A program made the position numbers and the translations under genes. Source: Neoechinorhynchus agilis (lineage: Eukaryota; Acanthocephala). Taken from it: a DNA stretch of 64,000 nucleotides. The stretch covers positions 2,852,001 to 2,916,000 of the forward strand of contig CM121343.1 of NCBI GenBank assembly GCA_051530055.1, in the 5' to 3' direction. Positions 21,600-32,900 of this stretch are shown here, piece after piece. Below the pieces are notes generated by a model. That model ran no database searches. It worked only from the letters and a program-made list of their open reading frames with translations, and was not told the origin of the DNA. Every line of letters starts with the position of its first letter. Position 1 is the first letter of the stretch.

Positions 21600-23200
21600 G
21601 ACTTCGACAAAGTGCATTATTAAATTTGAAAATGGACGAATTGAAGGTCATTAACGAAAATTCTGGAATTATTGCTATAAAAATTTGGTGGGTCCCTGGA
21701 ATTTATAGCACAAAAACGAACTTTCAACGGAGTACATTCTTTTTCGATAAATTTGAATGGTTGTGATACGTCCATTCGCGAAAATTCTGGAATTTACTTT
21801 CCTCGAATCGAGCTCTCGAACGCATAATCATTTAATATTTAGGAAACAGTAGATTCAGTGCAAAGGAATTAGATATGAAATGCCTATTCTTAGAAAAATC
21901 CGCAATTAAGTGCACCGCAAGATTAATTTTGGCGACGAATCTGTAATTTGCTTTGGCAAACGTCAGAAATCTAAAATATTACAAGAGAAACACTGTCTAA
22001 AACGTTGCAGCTCGACGCAAGAGGCGTAAACACGTCTCCCAAGGGGTTTATGAGTGATACGCTCCTCAGTTGTATAACAAGTCCGATTTTTGAACTTATA
22101 GAACGTGGTTGTGATCCCACCGTCGGGGAATGTTTTCTTTGAAGATCATTCCTCCATCAATAAGTCTGTTTCTATGGCTGAAGAGACTAACATGTTGTCT
22201 GCTCGTAAAAGTCATAGAGAAAGGAAGGAATGCGGCAGGTGAGAGCACTCCTTCTCTATGAAAACAGTGAGCACTAACGAGATATAGGTTCCATATGAGG
22301 CTTAATAGGGGATAACAACGAGGATTAAATGTAGGAAAAATAGCACTGCAAGTGTCCTTTAACACTATTTAATTCGAAAGTTTCAAGTGTGTCAATTCAT
22401 GTTATCATTTTGGGAACGTACAAAAGAATTATTTACAAAAATACAAGTAAATTTAAAAAGGCATCCGTTACTATGAGATAATAATTCGTTTTAAATTCAG
22501 CTTTGTTGTTGATTCCGTGACACTGAGCATTTCGAATATCTGAATCAACTATAGTTTAAAATGTCATTTTACATCGCAGGATTGTGTGTACTTTGAATTT
22601 CGAATATCTAACAAATTTTGTACTCACCGGCGAGTTTACGGACTTAAATTTAATTTTTTCCGATTTGAATTGCATTTCAGTGTAGGGCAGCAGTTCCGTA
22701 TTTTTTAAACATTTTTATTTTATGTATCAAATATTTACGGTTTACTACCCCGACATTTACGTTTTTTGTGGATTTACGACTTTAAAAGGACTCCTTATTT
22801 CCAATTTTCACAAGTTTTCGGGTGATTTAGAATTAATATCAAATGTTTTAGAAAAAATGTTCAGCGGAAATTTATATTTTCATGTAGGAACATTACAATA
22901 AAGCGTAGTTTGACCTTAAGCTTTGATATTTTAGGTAAACAAATGTCTTAAAGGGTTTAACATTAAAAGATGAACTCCCAACATGAAATTCGGATACTTT
23001 TTCGAGATAAGAGATCAAAGGACAACAAATTAGCAGCGGATTAAAAACACAAGAAAAGGAAGTTCGACAAAAAATGGTTGTTCGATTTTTACTCCCCACG
23101 GAGAACGAAAAACTAAATCAAAGAGCATTAATTTCCGAAAAAAACGAAAGGAATTAAGAGCGCCCTTTAACATTTTGTTAGTTCAGTATAAAATCAAAAT
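21600..23200. other. Gene-free stretch
   Basis: No coding sequence or structured RNA is convincing. Short open frames lack codon bias. 22,020-22,060 (CCCAAGGGGTTTATGAGTG) resembles tails of other dispersed elements in the window. Confidence 0.4.
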
Positions 23201-23204
23201 ATAT

Positions 23205-25228
23205 TTATTGGTCATCCATCGCAACCTCTTCAATGGGTTCAGGAGCGGCGTCCGATCCAAGAGTATTGGGAGCAAACGTTTTGTCTTGTTTAAAAGAATA
23301 GATCAAATCGCTAACGTCATCATCGCTGATCTTTTTCCACCCTTCTGGACCCATGTAATAAACTGAAAAGGTAAAGAATTTCTAAAAAGCGTTTCTGAAG
23401 TTGAAAAAAGAGACCTCTGACAATTCCACCAGACATTGCATCTCTATGAGTCGCATGTACGATTGCCCGTCTAGCTAAATCAATCGCTTCATCGATAGAG
23501 AGATCATACCTAATGTATATAATCTTCATCGACATTAAGATCTTAAGACTCACTTGTACTCTGTGTCAAGGACCGTGTAGGCGTATAAAGATCCACTTCC
23601 AACGCTGAACACTTTATCAGTTGAGCGTTGACCATCGTCCGTCACTCGGTAAAGACCGGGTCCCTAATAAGCATTGTGTACTTTGTCTCTATTAAGAAAC
23701 AAACCCGTTTGTCCCATCCAACTATCATTGTACCCATCGAAAGACCCATTCCTTTATATTGGTATATCATATTCGCAAGGATTTTGGAAGCAGCAGCGAC
23801 CGTTATACGCTCTTTATTGCGGAGTTCGTACAGACGGCATAGTTTACGAGAATTAGATTAAAGATTCAGAGATTTAAAAAAGTCTGAAATGAAGACTTTT
23901 GAAAGAGAATTTTGTAAAAAAAAGATTTTGTTTAGTGGATTTTAGAATCTCTTTAAAAAAGATAATGAAAAAGATAGACGGTTGTGCATTTTTCTTATAA
24001 ACAAATCAGTTAAACTATTAAACTTGGAAAAGTCGAAAGATAACATTTAAAATGTTAACATAACAACGATTTTAATTGTACGTTGGCTAATCTTGTCCCC
24101 GGTGTTGTCGCTACTCATTTATTTATTTGAGAAATATTTCACAAGGTTTTCCCTGTTCTGTTCAGTTTCTATTGTTAAAATGTTTAAAAAAATTAACAAT
24201 AGAGACTCAAGAGGCGAGGAAAACCTTAGGCTGAATAACCATTTTTTAAGACCTAGGATCAAAAACGAGCGTATATATTTGTGCGAATATATAAATTTCT
24301 TTTTACAATTAAAAATAGAAAGCGTATTTCTCGAGAACTTCATTGTTTTCAATGACAGTGGAACGTCGACGATCCGAACATTAATTATCCTAAACATCAA
24401 TTTTATCCTGCTACTCAACTAGTGTTCCTAGAAGAGAATAAAAGACCTTGCAGCAAATAAGCGATTATTTTATCAATAAAGCCAAATTCAAACAATTCTA
24501 AGCCACTTTTGTTTTTCAGCCACTTCTCCCGTATGTTTAGAACTTCGATTTTCGTTTATCCTTAAAAAATTTGTCCGGTCCAAATTAATTCGGATAAACG
24601 ACGTTATACTGTAAATTAAAAAAGAATTAGTAGATAAAACATGTCGCATTGTCCATTTTTAAGCAACTAACGCCCCTCAAAGACCAAAGAATCGATAAAT
24701 CCAATTCATAGCGAGCTGTCTTTCCCATATAAAACAATCTGCAGCTCCACCGGCCATTGTGCCAAGTAAATACGGATTGATTTCAATGACTTTCTTAACA
24801 GAATTAGAAACTGAATTCAGTGGAGTGATAAAGACCGTGTAGAATAATCACTTACATATAAAGCTCCCGCCAGTCGCACGACTGTCCACGGCAACCATAA
24901 CTCCATGGGCAAATTTAAATGCCAGCGTCGTTGTGCCTTTTAGCATTCGTATGTTCAATTCAAGATTCTAAGTGTTCAGTATTGGTAATTTTTTGTTTGC
25001 TTAATGTGTGAATCATACTGAGAGATGCTGATAAATTTTGGGAGATGGGAGGTAGACTACAGGTTCCGTTGTGTTGCACTCCGATGATTTGAAAAACTCG
25101 AATCCTGTGTCGTGCATCTTCCCATCGGATGAGTCCAAATATCGATGGAAATCACGAGGCTCCTTGAAAATTCGATATTCACGATCACCATTGCGAGATA
25201 ATGCTGTCGTTACACATTCAAGAGCCAT
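23205..25228 (-). CDS. psmb5: Proteasome subunit beta type-5
   Basis: The beta5 subunit carries the chymotrypsin-like active site of the 20S core. Exons: 25228-25019, 24967-24856, 24810-24711, 23849-23705, 23663-23554, 23509-23415 and 23362-23205; total 309 residues, longer than the human protein because of a longer propeptide and tail. Cleavage before the catalytic threonine is at KG-TTTLAF. Family motifs are [51 protein letters not shown] and [16 protein letters not shown]. Introns 1, 2 and 5 are standard; intron 4 (GTTTGT) and intron 6 (GTCTCT) have weak donors. Intron 3 (about 24710-23850) has no GT-AG at all and is bounded by inverted repeats (see findings). The protein reads through that junction exactly as in relatives (ERQLA-RKLCR). 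Confidence 0.95.
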
Positions 25229-25384
25229 TTCAGGTTAGTAAATCGACCAAAAAACTAAATCTAGATTAGCAGACTTTTTTAAACGGAAATCTCAGAATTT
25301 TTAACAATTATTTCTTTCAAGGCGATACCGCATTCCCAAAAAATTCTTAAATATCCGGTTGTTTTACAGTAAAGAAATCCAACT

Positions 25385-25680
25385 GATTTTATTTTAAAAT
25401 CCGATATTTCGGCACAATCTTGTGCCAGGCGGATTTTAGGCTCAATCTTAGGACTGTGCATTTTGATCCATTCGCCACGTAATTTTTTAGACCTTGATAA
25501 ACGCGTACAAGATTGTTTCGAAATATCGGATTTGAAAATAAAAACATTTTATTGATAGTTGCAACCTTATTAACCTCCCCGATGACTGATTTATTTGTAT
25601 ACCTGAAGAGGTCTGCATGCAGACGAAAATTCGTACAAATCAGTCATCGGGGAGGTTAATAAGGTTGCAACTATCAATAA
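25385..25680. repeat. Nested inverted repeats, inner palindrome with perfect arms
   Basis: Inner arms at 25,549-25,592 and 25,637-25,680 are perfect inverted copies of about 44 bp (TTGATAGTTGCAACC at one end), with a loop of about 44 bp. Outside them, CGAAATATCGGATTT occurs inverted at about 25,395-25,425 and direct at about 25,518. A further copy of this motif (GCCGAAATATCGGATTT) is at 50,143, so it belongs to a dispersed family. Confidence 0.85.
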
Positions 25681-25689
25681 ATTGGAATC

Positions 25690-26090
25690 CCCCCGATTGA
25701 AATCAAAGACACAATAAAATCATTTTAATTTCTTCGCCAGAAAACAACCAATAAGAACGGTTCAGTCTTCAAAGGGTTAATATCTGAAATATTTTGAACT
25801 ATAATTTAATTTAGTGACGTGATGGTCATAATAGCGCGGATGTATACAATCACTGATGCGACGATGCTTTTTTACTTCGATATATGTTTTTTCCGGGCGA
25901 TTATTATCGCCACATAGCCAACTTTGTCATCCTTAAGAATTTTCTCTTGTTGATAATCGATATTAGTTTTGGATTAGATAGCAAAACAAGTTTTGGAATG
26001 TTCTAATTTTTATTTCTAAATAGACACTTGAGCTTTGTAATGACAAAAAGAAAATCTTTATTTTCAAGCGTTTTCGGCGTCTTGCGGCTT
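25690..26090. other. Intergenic
   Basis: No gene seen. AT-rich sequence leading into retroelement-derived material. Confidence 0.35.
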
Positions 26091-26099
26091 TTTCAGGAA

Positions 26100-26930
26100 T
26101 CTACAAAGAAGCATTGAGTTGTGAATTGGTTTTTAAGTAGCGACATTGAAGTGTGGCAAGTTCGCCCCGCTTGTTGAGCAGTTCTGTAGGTTTGTCTAGC
26201 TGATGTTGATGTCCAGAACTATCAGTCGCGTTGTCCGTGGGAAACACCATCCCTTTTTCCTTCGGGAGCCCCAGTGAAAGAGCTAAGCGTAGCACCTAAG
26301 TTTAGAAGCGAGGGATAATGAATTGGTGACGGTCTGGGGAAACATCTTTCCCTTTCAACCGCCCGGTACATTAGTGCCTCGGCGATAGTTCCACCGAGTC
26401 CTTGGCCACAAACCTAACTCTTCTGGGGAGCTTTCTGGTCCCTGTGGCCCTCGGAATGGTGCTTTGCGGATGTTGCGTCCAGATTCAGTTCGCTGGGAAA
26501 GTATTCCGTCAAACTTTGACGCAATGGACGTTAGGTCCTTGCGATTGTCATCGGCCAAACATCGTCCGCAGGTCACGTCGTAGATCACGAAGCTTCGATT
26601 GCAAATCGAATCTTGTAGGCCATTTATATCAATTACAATGCTTGACATATTTGCGGCGTTTCATGGGATGTGCTATGTGTGACCGCACTTCTGAAAACAA
26701 TCCGGACATCAATTCACGTTCGTCGCAGAAACTTTCGAACTTCATTAGTGAAATTTTCACTGATATATAAAGTCTTGAGAATTGGTTTTTCATCTCGATT
26801 TCGTGATGGATCATCTTTCCCTTTCTCATCTCTTGAATCACACCGATGCTTTAACCGTATGATCTCGTTGCGTTTGTATCCACTCTCTATTGTCAAACGT
26901 TTCTTCGTTAATGACGATGAGTGAAACCCC
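26100..26930 (-). pseudogene. Possible Penelope-like element fragment
   Basis: Minus-strand frames give, in order, KPILKTLYISENFTNEVRKFLR, then SEVRSHIAHPMKRRKYV, then a block with VIYDVTCGRC. This order resembles the connector and the start of the GIY-YIG domain of Penelope-like elements (VYKI-x-C-x-x-C). Frames are broken and the YIG motif is not evident, so the call is tentative. Confidence 0.4.
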
Positions 26931-27059
26931 AGGGAATCTCAGCATAAATTGCATGTTTCATCATTCAAGGATAATAGGAATTTCGATGCATGGTTATTCT
27001 TTTACAGTTTGCGATATCAACTGAAATCAGTGATCTGATTAACTTTAATATTGAGGGAT

Positions 27060-27345
27060 GTGCGAGACACATACGGTTATCCTCAAATACCTCCCGAGGA
27101 AGCGGGACTCGGCGTAACACCGTCGAAGGGAGAAAACTCACTCACGAGTGAAGATTGGACATTACGGAAAAAGGAGCGGAGGTGTAGGATGATGAAAGGA
27201 ATTGGGATTGCGAGTGTTTTGCTCATGTGAAAAGGGGAATAAAGCGTAGTAAAAATTGTGGTCGTAGGGCTGAGAGGCGTTTTGATTATTTTATGAAAAT
27301 TGTATCAAGGCATTCGGTGAGAGGGGGATTCGGTGAATTGTCTTA
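27060..27345 (-). mobile_element. LINE 3' fragment, inverted relative to the next copy
   Basis: The complement of 27,235-27,345 matches 28,290-28,400 (for example CACCGAATGCCTTGAT and AATCAAAACGCCTCTCAG are shared). The piece also carries a foldback-family segment at 27,080-27,150. Confidence 0.7.
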
Positions 27346-27427
27346 AAACAGGTCGGGTAAACCTGCCCGTTTTCGACATATCTCTATCTTACCTTCAATC
27401 GTAGAGAGATGCTTTAAAGCACACCTT

Positions 27428-28440
27428 GTGCCAATCTTCAATCGAAAAATTTCACTCATTCAATTCGGTTTTTGGCCCAAATTTCCTACATCAGATGCCC
27501 TACTTTGTATTTATGACACGCTTCTACGCAACCTCGACGATAATCCCTCCCATTTCACCCGTCTTATTCAACTTGATTTATCGAAAGCATTCGAGTCCGT
27601 GGACAATTCACTCCTTCTACTGCCTGCTCCGATTTTGGTCTCAATTTGTGGCGGATTCGTTGGCTCGAATCTTATCTTCACAATCGCAAACAATACATTC
27701 ACTGCCGTTCTACCTCCTCCATCAGCCTATCCCTCACCAAAGGCGTACTTCAAGGTGCTGTTCTGTCACCACTTTTTTTTAATATTTTCTTAAACGACCT
27801 CAAACCTCGCTCGTTTCACTCTAAACTTTTCTCATATGCCGATAATCTCACCTTCATCACTCAATCACCGCACCACCTCTTCCTCCCCATAACATCTAAC
27901 GAAATGATACACATCAAAGATTTCTGTACCAATCACAAACTTTGCTTGATTTTCTCTAAATACTTCGCTCACGCAATCCCGTATCCTACCCCGATCTTCC
28001 AAATGACATCCTACAAGTAACCTCCCTAAGAATTCTCGGTCTCCAATTTCAATCAAACTTGAAATGAAACTCGCACATCATTATCTCCCTCAAACTCAAC
28101 GCCTTTAAAATTTATATCCTCAAACGCATCCGACATTTAGGAATCCATTCACCCGATCTCTACAAATTTTACTTCAGCTTTATTTAACCCTTCCTCACCC
28201 ACGGTTATCGCGTCTTCTGCAACCTTTCCAAATTTCATATCCGCCGTCTTGAAATTCTTCATAAAAGAGCATCTAAAATTTGCACAGCTGACTTTCTCCC
28301 CTCTTACCGAATGCCTTGATGCTATTTTCATTAAACAATCAAAACGCCTCTCAGTTCTACTACCACAATTTCTACCACGTATCATACCCTAATCACACGA
28401 GCACAGCACTCGTAATCCTAATTCGTTTCACCCTCCTATA
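27428..28440 (+). pseudogene. Degenerate non-LTR retrotransposon (RT domain)
   Basis: Two overlapping frames carry reverse-transcriptase signatures: IQLDLSKAFESVDNSLL (RT motif A), GVLQGAVLSPLFFNIFLNDL (motif B), and FSYADNLTF, where the catalytic YADD is changed to YADN. A frameshift lies between the first and second motif. The order and wording fit jockey/CR1-type LINEs. Related fragments are at 60,650-61,055 and 62,920-63,310. Confidence 0.85.
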
Positions 28441-28858
28441 CCTCGCACCTCCCTAAATCTACGCTCCTTTTTTCATGCTGCCAAATCTTCTCGGATATCA
28501 TAACCTGAAATGATTCCGAGGAAAGACCAACCTTACAAGCGCTCCTGCAAGCAATAACCATTAATTCCCACCAGAACAGACCTTCCAACCCAACCGGATA
28601 TTCTCAAACGAATGGAATCGTAATCGACTCCAAAATCAATAGCCAGGTTCTTATCCAATCAGAACTCGAGTGTTTATGAGGACCCAGAGGTACACGGGTT
28701 CTCTTCTTTGTGCAGTAGTAATAAAACGTGTTGTTAATGGTGAACGAGACTAAGTTATCAAGGAAACAAAGTTATGAAGATGTGAATGTGATCATTTAGT
28801 AGAACATCCCCAAATTTCTTATGGTGCAAACATTCGTTCAACACTCATGTGATTTACA

Positions 28859-30519
28859 TTAAAAAGACACATTGTAAACCAAATCAGATAAAACGTGCTG
28901 AACAGCCACCTCGGCGGCAGCTTCGCACAACGGTCTAAATTTTCTACCCGTCACCGAATACTTGAAATCTGGGCCGAAGTTTAGCCGCAAAGAAGCGGAT
29001 CCGGATACACTCACCGCAGCATGATAATGCCCTCGAATGAGTTGCGTATAAGCACTACCCAATGATCGTCCATTGTGATAAAAGAATATCTTACTATTGT
29101 GGTTTCGTAAGGATTGGCAGCTAGGATAATTGTCCATTTGATACTCAAAATAGATATCACCATATAGTTCAACTAATCGAAGGTATTTGTAGTGAAATTG
29201 TGGTAAAAACGGCACGAGGTTAAAGTGATCAATTTTATCGTCCTCCGATAAAACCAGAGCGCAACCAACGGTGTCGCCGGTCTTTATCGTTTCTTTTCCA
29301 TATTCCAAACCCATTGAATTGTGAAACTTGGTGCCTCGTAATGACCGAAGTGCATAACCACGATAATCCCATCCACATGGGGCCAAAAGTTGTTGGTCGT
29401 ACAGTGCCCAACCTACCCGAAAGGTTGATTCAAGTTCATCGGTGTTGAGCACTTCTGCTTCATAGTACCAAGATCCGTGAGCGATTCCGAAATTGGATAG
29501 CGCTGTTCCATAGGTAGAAGTGCCCGTTATTGTCAAGCGATCCGCGGAGAGTTTGAGATGCGCAGCGCAGTCCTGGAGTGAAATTGCGACATTGTCTTCT
29601 AGTTCGGAGAAGCGGTGGGACTTTTAGTCGTGTTAGCACGGACTACAAATTTAATGGAAAATCTAATTACATCGCCCTTTACCTCAAACCTATTAAGCTC
29701 TTATAACAGCCCTTCACCTCAACTTTGCACCGCTACTCCGTTTCTTAATTGCACTCTATAGATGCCTGTGTTGACAAGTTCTCCCTTTATGGGTTCAAAT
29801 GAATTATCTCGCTTATTGCAATAAGCAAACGGGTCTCTACAAGCCGGAAATAAAGCCGTCTTTGAAGATCGTATAGGCAGACTCACTGGGAAGATTTCCG
29901 AAATCGATTGCGGTTCGCCCGTACATCGAGCAAACTGATGGAATGGCGTGAGTTCACTTAACATTTCGAACAAGGTCCGTTTTTTGGGTATCCTCAATGC
30001 GAAAAAATTTTCCTCATCCGGATGTCGAACAAAAGCTCCTCCTTGATTTAGACATCGAGCAACGCTGGCGCATACTCTAACCTGAGGAGGTTTTATGCTA
30101 CATGTGATAAGTGTCCAAAATTGTTCCACGAATACTGATATAAGATCAAATCGGTGGAAATAGTAGTTTCCTTCATGGTGAATTCCTTTACTTTTGTCCT
30201 TGAAGATGAGGTTTGCTATTGTAGTCATGCATATTTGCTCGGTAGTTGCTTTTTTCAAATTAAAAAGGAACGCCTTTGACGGATTTAAAACGCAGGAGCT
30301 GCATTGAAATTCATACGAAAGAGAAAATGGTAGTATTTGAAAGTCGTGGGATGGAGTACACGAGTTGTGGTATATACGGCGGCATACTTTACATTGATAC
30401 TCAACTTGCCCAATCATGCGAGGTTTTCCGCAAGGACAATTACCGTTGATTTTTCTTTCCTTTGAAAAGTCCAGAATAGGACATGTACCATTTGAGCTTT
30501 TTCCATTCGCTGTAGTCAT
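28859..30519 (-). CDS. ash2: ASH2-like subunit of COMPASS/MLL histone methyltransferase complexes
   Basis: ASH2 stimulates H3K4 methylation through its SPRY domain with RbBP5. The first exon (30519 to about 29742) begins MTTANGKSS. It contains an atypical PHD-like cysteine cluster (NCPCGKP, CKVCRRIYHNSC, QCSSC), then the winged-helix part of ASH2 (ICMTTIANLIFKDKSKG, EQFWTLIT). The second exon (about 29604-28859) is a complete SPRY domain: LSADRLTITG, GSWYYEAEV, VGWALYDQQLLAPCGWDYRGYALRS cut by usual ASH2 landmarks, GTKFHNS, GDTVGC, KIFFYHNG and LRLNFGPDFKY. Predicted length is about 507 residues. The intron is bounded by a 13-bp inverted repeat and may not be GT-AG (see findings). The ATG is directly preceded by AAG, a possible trans-splice site. 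Confidence 0.92.
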
Positions 30520-30539
30520 CTTGAATTTAACATAGAAAT

Positions 30540-31760
30540 ACGTTAGATGAAAAATTCGATCTAAGGCCTAGGGCTCTTAATCAAGAAGATCAATGGGCTC
30601 AGTAAATTCCCACCATCTTAGGCATTGAACTATCGAATCATAAATAAGACAATGACCATCGCGATTTTCAAAAGTTATTTAAACTAGAGGAGGTTGCTGG
30701 ATTTGAGAAATCTAATGGTATTAATTTTTATAGACAGCTGAGAAACATAACAATTTGATATTATTGCGTTAAAAACAAACTGTAATGCAATTAACAAAAC
30801 CGTATAGCTGAAACGTTGCAGGTAAAATCGATTGAGATTACGGTCACCTAAATCTATTTGTTGTTAAAAACGTTCAAGTGTTGACGTCCCTTATTTCGTC
30901 TGTCATAACAGCAGCATTTGTTTTGGAAAGATAACAAAACGTTTCGTTTTAATGACGTTTGGTACTTTGGGTTAATATTTAAACTGTCAGTGCTATTTAC
31001 ATTGCCATATTTGGTGAATTTCGAGGCATTTTGGTGGCACAAAAACCTTTTAAGAAGTTACAACCATAAGCAATAACTTTGCAACCGCCATCTTATCTCT
31101 TTATTTTTCGAATTCATTATGTTTTTGTAATTCTGGAAATATTCTCTTCATAACGATTCACCATCTTAACATATTTCACTATTCGGACTTGATTTTTAAA
31201 GCACAACGGACAGCGGTACGAAGATTTTCGTTATCTTTTACATTTGATTTTTATATATCTTCGGTTGTAGCGACTATTCGCTCAGCCTATATTACAAATC
31301 CTTTTTAGATATGCCCGCTTTTTTCGATGCTTTGGCCAATTGGTCTCTATTGTTTATTAAGTTGAGCACCTCAGAAATCAAGAGCCGCAAGTGCGCGTGG
31401 TAATTCCGTGAGGATTTTTATTGCTCCTATTTGTAGATTTAATCATTGGAACGCTAGTTTAAAGAAGCTTCCTCTTGACGAAGAGCGCACTTTATCATTT
31501 AATCTTGTTTACAAAGCGAAATAAAAAGTAAAACTTTTTTGAATCATCGAATCTTCGATTAGTGATCGAATATATATTTAACATTGTTGATGTCTTCGAT
31601 TAGTTCAAAACAATAAGAGCAATGAAATAATGACATGTTGGTAATTATAATCTCAAGACATAAGTTGGCAATTTATGTTTTCAATAAAGTATATGGGCTA
31701 TACGTTCTTAGTCCAAGCCTAGCGAATATCATGACTCTTTTTACGAGATGGAAATCAAGA
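30540..31760. other. Gene-free stretch
   Basis: No coding sequence, RNA or strong repeat recognised over about 1.2 kb upstream of ASH2. Confidence 0.4.
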
Positions 31761-31771
31761 GGTGAAATATA

Positions 31772-32159
31772 TTAGTGTTTTTCTTTATAGTCCGGTAATT
31801 TAGGACCACTCCAAAGCGATAGGGGATGCTCAATAAGAGGGATGAGCTGACGGACAGCGTTGCCCTCCTCTGATTCCTTTTCAGACAACCGAAGAAAAGC
31901 TTCCTGACGAAGACGCAAGGCGTCGAAAATTTGAAGCAATAAACAAATAAAACACCCATTTTCCGTTCGATAATAAATCTGGGATTCTTGATTCGCTAAT
32001 CCCAAAATAAAAGGTACAAAAGAACAATTTCGTTGTATTGAAGTTTATTTACGCCTTGAAGCGAAACCTTTATCCTGTATCTCTAATTTCAGTTTGCAAA
32101 ATAGAAAAAATATCAGTTTCGCTGATAAAATCAAGCGGCGAACCTTTCGTTCTGTCCGG
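31772..32159 (-). CDS. Partial unknown gene with two exons
   Basis: Exon A (32159-32076, acceptor TTGAATTTTAG) encodes an acidic stretch, LDFISETDIFSILQTEIRDT. Exon B (32002-31772) encodes ESQIYYRTENGCFICLL, then a helical, charged part (ALRLRQEAFLRLSEKE) and ends PLSLWSGPKLPDYKEKH. No GT lies between the end of exon A and the next stop. The two frames join perfectly if the 73 nt between them, which carry a short inverted repeat at the ends, are removed. The start exon is not identified; an ATG lies just above exon A. The gene follows the 123-residue gene on the same strand by about 130 bp. Family unknown. Confidence 0.45.
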
Positions 32160-32290
32160 CTAAAATTCAAAGAAGCACTCATGATAAAAATTAATTATTT
32201 ATTCCAGGGAAACCGTTTTAGCATGGAGCCCTTGTGATCTTCTCGGATATCAAACGTTGCAACTCGGAACAAAAAAGGATCATATACATT

Positions 32291-32809
32291 TCAGGCATCA
32301 TTGTCTCGAATTTCTTTATCTCCTCTTGAAACAGCTACGTTTCTTTGCATTAGAGTGAAGGTTAGTTTATAAGCCTTCCCCGGACTAAGGTTAAGACGAT
32401 GGATTACATTATCGCCACAGAGATAAGTCGGTTTGAGGAATATCATGGCATTCACACGACTGCAGAGATCCAGTTCGACCTTCTGATGATGATTTACAAC
32501 CTCCGGGGCGACTTTTCACGCTGAAAGTTTGCGCATACATAATGTCCGAGCTGTCTGTTGTCTTTTCCTCCGTCAACAGTGGTCTGAGGTGACAAAAACC
32601 TCTTATAATTTTCTGCCATATGTGGAGGCTACAAGAAAAAGACAGTCGCAGACATGTCATCGCATTGTTAGTGTGCTAAGGGATTGACTTTTGATGGATA
32701 TAAGCGTTGAAAGAGAAGGGACGGTGACTGTCTTTACCTGTTGGCGTGTGCAGGATAAATTTAAGATAGCACTTGATGTAAAGGGAGACCATTGTCCGAA
32801 AGCTAACAT
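32291..32809 (-). CDS. Conserved-looking 123-residue protein, family unknown
   Basis: Three exons, 32809-32738, 32628-32498 and 32459-32291. Both introns have GT-AG ends (GTAAAG to TTCTTGTAG, GTAAATC to CTCTGCAG) and the frame is kept throughout. The product starts MLAFGQWSPF, has a basic middle (ENYKRFLSPQTT, CANFQREKSPRRFRV), and ends with alternating hydrophobic strands (AMIFLKPTYLC, KAYKLTFTLMQRN), which suggests a small beta-rich domain. I cannot name the family. It is head-to-head with kindlin, start codons only about 90 bp apart, so they probably share a promoter region. Confidence 0.7.
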
Positions 32810-32900
32810 TCGGTATCAATTTCTCCCCATTGATAGTAGTCGAGACTCGTAGATATCTTTGTGTGTGTCAACCAACACTCGCTCGATTTTTTCTCTGAGA

